64,000 bases of DNA. Source: Halorubrum alkaliphilum. GTDB lineage: Archaea > Halobacteriota > Halobacteria > Halobacteriales > Haloferacaceae. The stretch is from the NCBI RefSeq assembly GCF_017873815.1, contig NZ_JAGGKQ010000006.1:1-64000 (forward strand), read 5' to 3'. A program made the position numbers and the translations under genes. This document shows, in pieces, positions 63,735-64,000 of the stretch. The stretch's first letter is position 1. Each line of letters opens with the position of its first letter. A model generated the notes under the pieces. It was not told where the DNA came from and did no database searches. It was given only the letters and a program-made list of their open reading frames with translations.

Positions 63735-64000
63735 ATGGTGACGCGAGTGCTCATCGCGGACGACTCGGAGTTCATGCGGAACCTCCTCCGGGAGATCCTC
63801 GAGGGTGAGTTCCAGATCGTCGGCGAGGCGGAAAACGGGGTCGAGGCCGTGAACATGTACGAGGAACACGGCCCAGACCTGGTGATGATGGACATCGTGA
63901 TGCCGATCCGGGACGGGATCGAGGCCACCACGGAGATCATGGAGGAGGATCCGGGTGCGACGGTGATCATGTGTACCAGCGTCGGCCAGGAGGAGAAGAT
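63735..64000 (+). CDS. cheY: CheY-type response regulator, N-terminal part
   Basis: The first 88 residues are in the window: VLIADDSEFMRNLLREILEG, EAENGVEAVNMYEEHGPDLV with phospho-Asp in MMDIVMPIRDG, and IMCTSVGQEEK with the Thr/Ser switch. This matches CheY, about 120 aa in total. It is probably the first gene of a chemotaxis operon next to the archaellins. GGTTAAGT about 30 nt upstream may be its TATA. Confidence 0.9.
   Translation, partial: MVTRVLIADDSEFMRNLLREILEGEFQIVGEAENGVEAVNMYEEHGPDLVMMDIVMPIRDGIEATTEIMEEDPGATVIMCTSVGQEEK

Overview
The window is a piece of a halophilic archaeal chromosome (class Halobacteria). The signs are very acidic predicted proteins, high GC, Tat-type signal peptides on secreted proteins, leaderless genes with a TATA box about 25-30 nt before the start codon, archaellins, a HalX response regulator and the archaeal L1-L10-L12 operon. 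A Halorubrum-like member of the Haloferacales is my best guess, from style rather than any search. There are no rRNA genes, recognisable tRNAs or CRISPR arrays.

Layout. 1-3.5 kb is an AT-richer accessory patch: the end of an ISH3-type transposase, an unusual membrane beta-propeller protein, and IS200/IS605 debris that has cut a DUF5615 toxin gene. 3.4-5.8 kb holds three adjacent toxin-antitoxin-like pairs. 6-9.8 kb carries an iron-type ABC ATPase and purL. 10-14.6 kb has a P5C-dehydrogenase-like enzyme, an AT-rich patch with an SDR and decayed tnpA/tnpB, a truncated kinase fragment and an intact PAS kinase. 14.8-21 kb is a cell-surface block: a 5'-nucleotidase, then a tight run of a DyP-peroxidase-like protein, a P19-like lipoprotein with a His/Asp repeat, and a cohesin-like anchored protein. 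21-25.3 kb holds the PccX-PccB carboxyltransferase genes and the divergent rpl1-rpl10-rpl12 operon. 25.4-32.2 kb holds panB, a DUF4129-DUF7269-DUF58-DUF7519 operon, an MBL hydrolase and small membrane proteins. 32.3-36.3 kb has the biotin carboxylase PccA, a BKACE enzyme bracketed by two copies of the pccA 3' end, and a 588-bp MITE-like element. 36.4-44.8 kb has GNAT, SWIM and TRAM proteins, a restriction-modification pair, a Tfx regulator, the permease and binding protein of the iron-type transporter, and an AstE/AspA-like hydrolase. 44.9-54.3 kb is mostly housekeeping: CDF transporter, PhnP-like MBL, Hef, DUF5807, metY-metX and a DHH (RecJ-like) phosphoesterase. 54.3-64 kb is a signalling and motility region: HalX regulator, KaiC-like ATPase, HTH/DUF7521 pair, two archaellins, a large surface protein and CheY at the edge.

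How parts work together. The ABC ATPase (6.2-7.4 kb) and its likely permease and binding protein (40.8-43.6 kb) are 33 kb apart, but both start regions carry the operator TTTTAGG-N4-CCTAAAA. This is the form expected for a DtxR/IdeR-type metal repressor, so they probably form one iron-controlled transporter. PccA and PccB/PccX are likewise encoded apart but should form one acyl-CoA carboxylase. The candidates most worth pursuing as undescribed are the DyP/P19/cohesin surface operon, the Tat-exported propeller joined to a cytoplasmic helical domain, the uncharacterised restriction enzyme beside its C5 methylase, and the MITE with its long hairpin.
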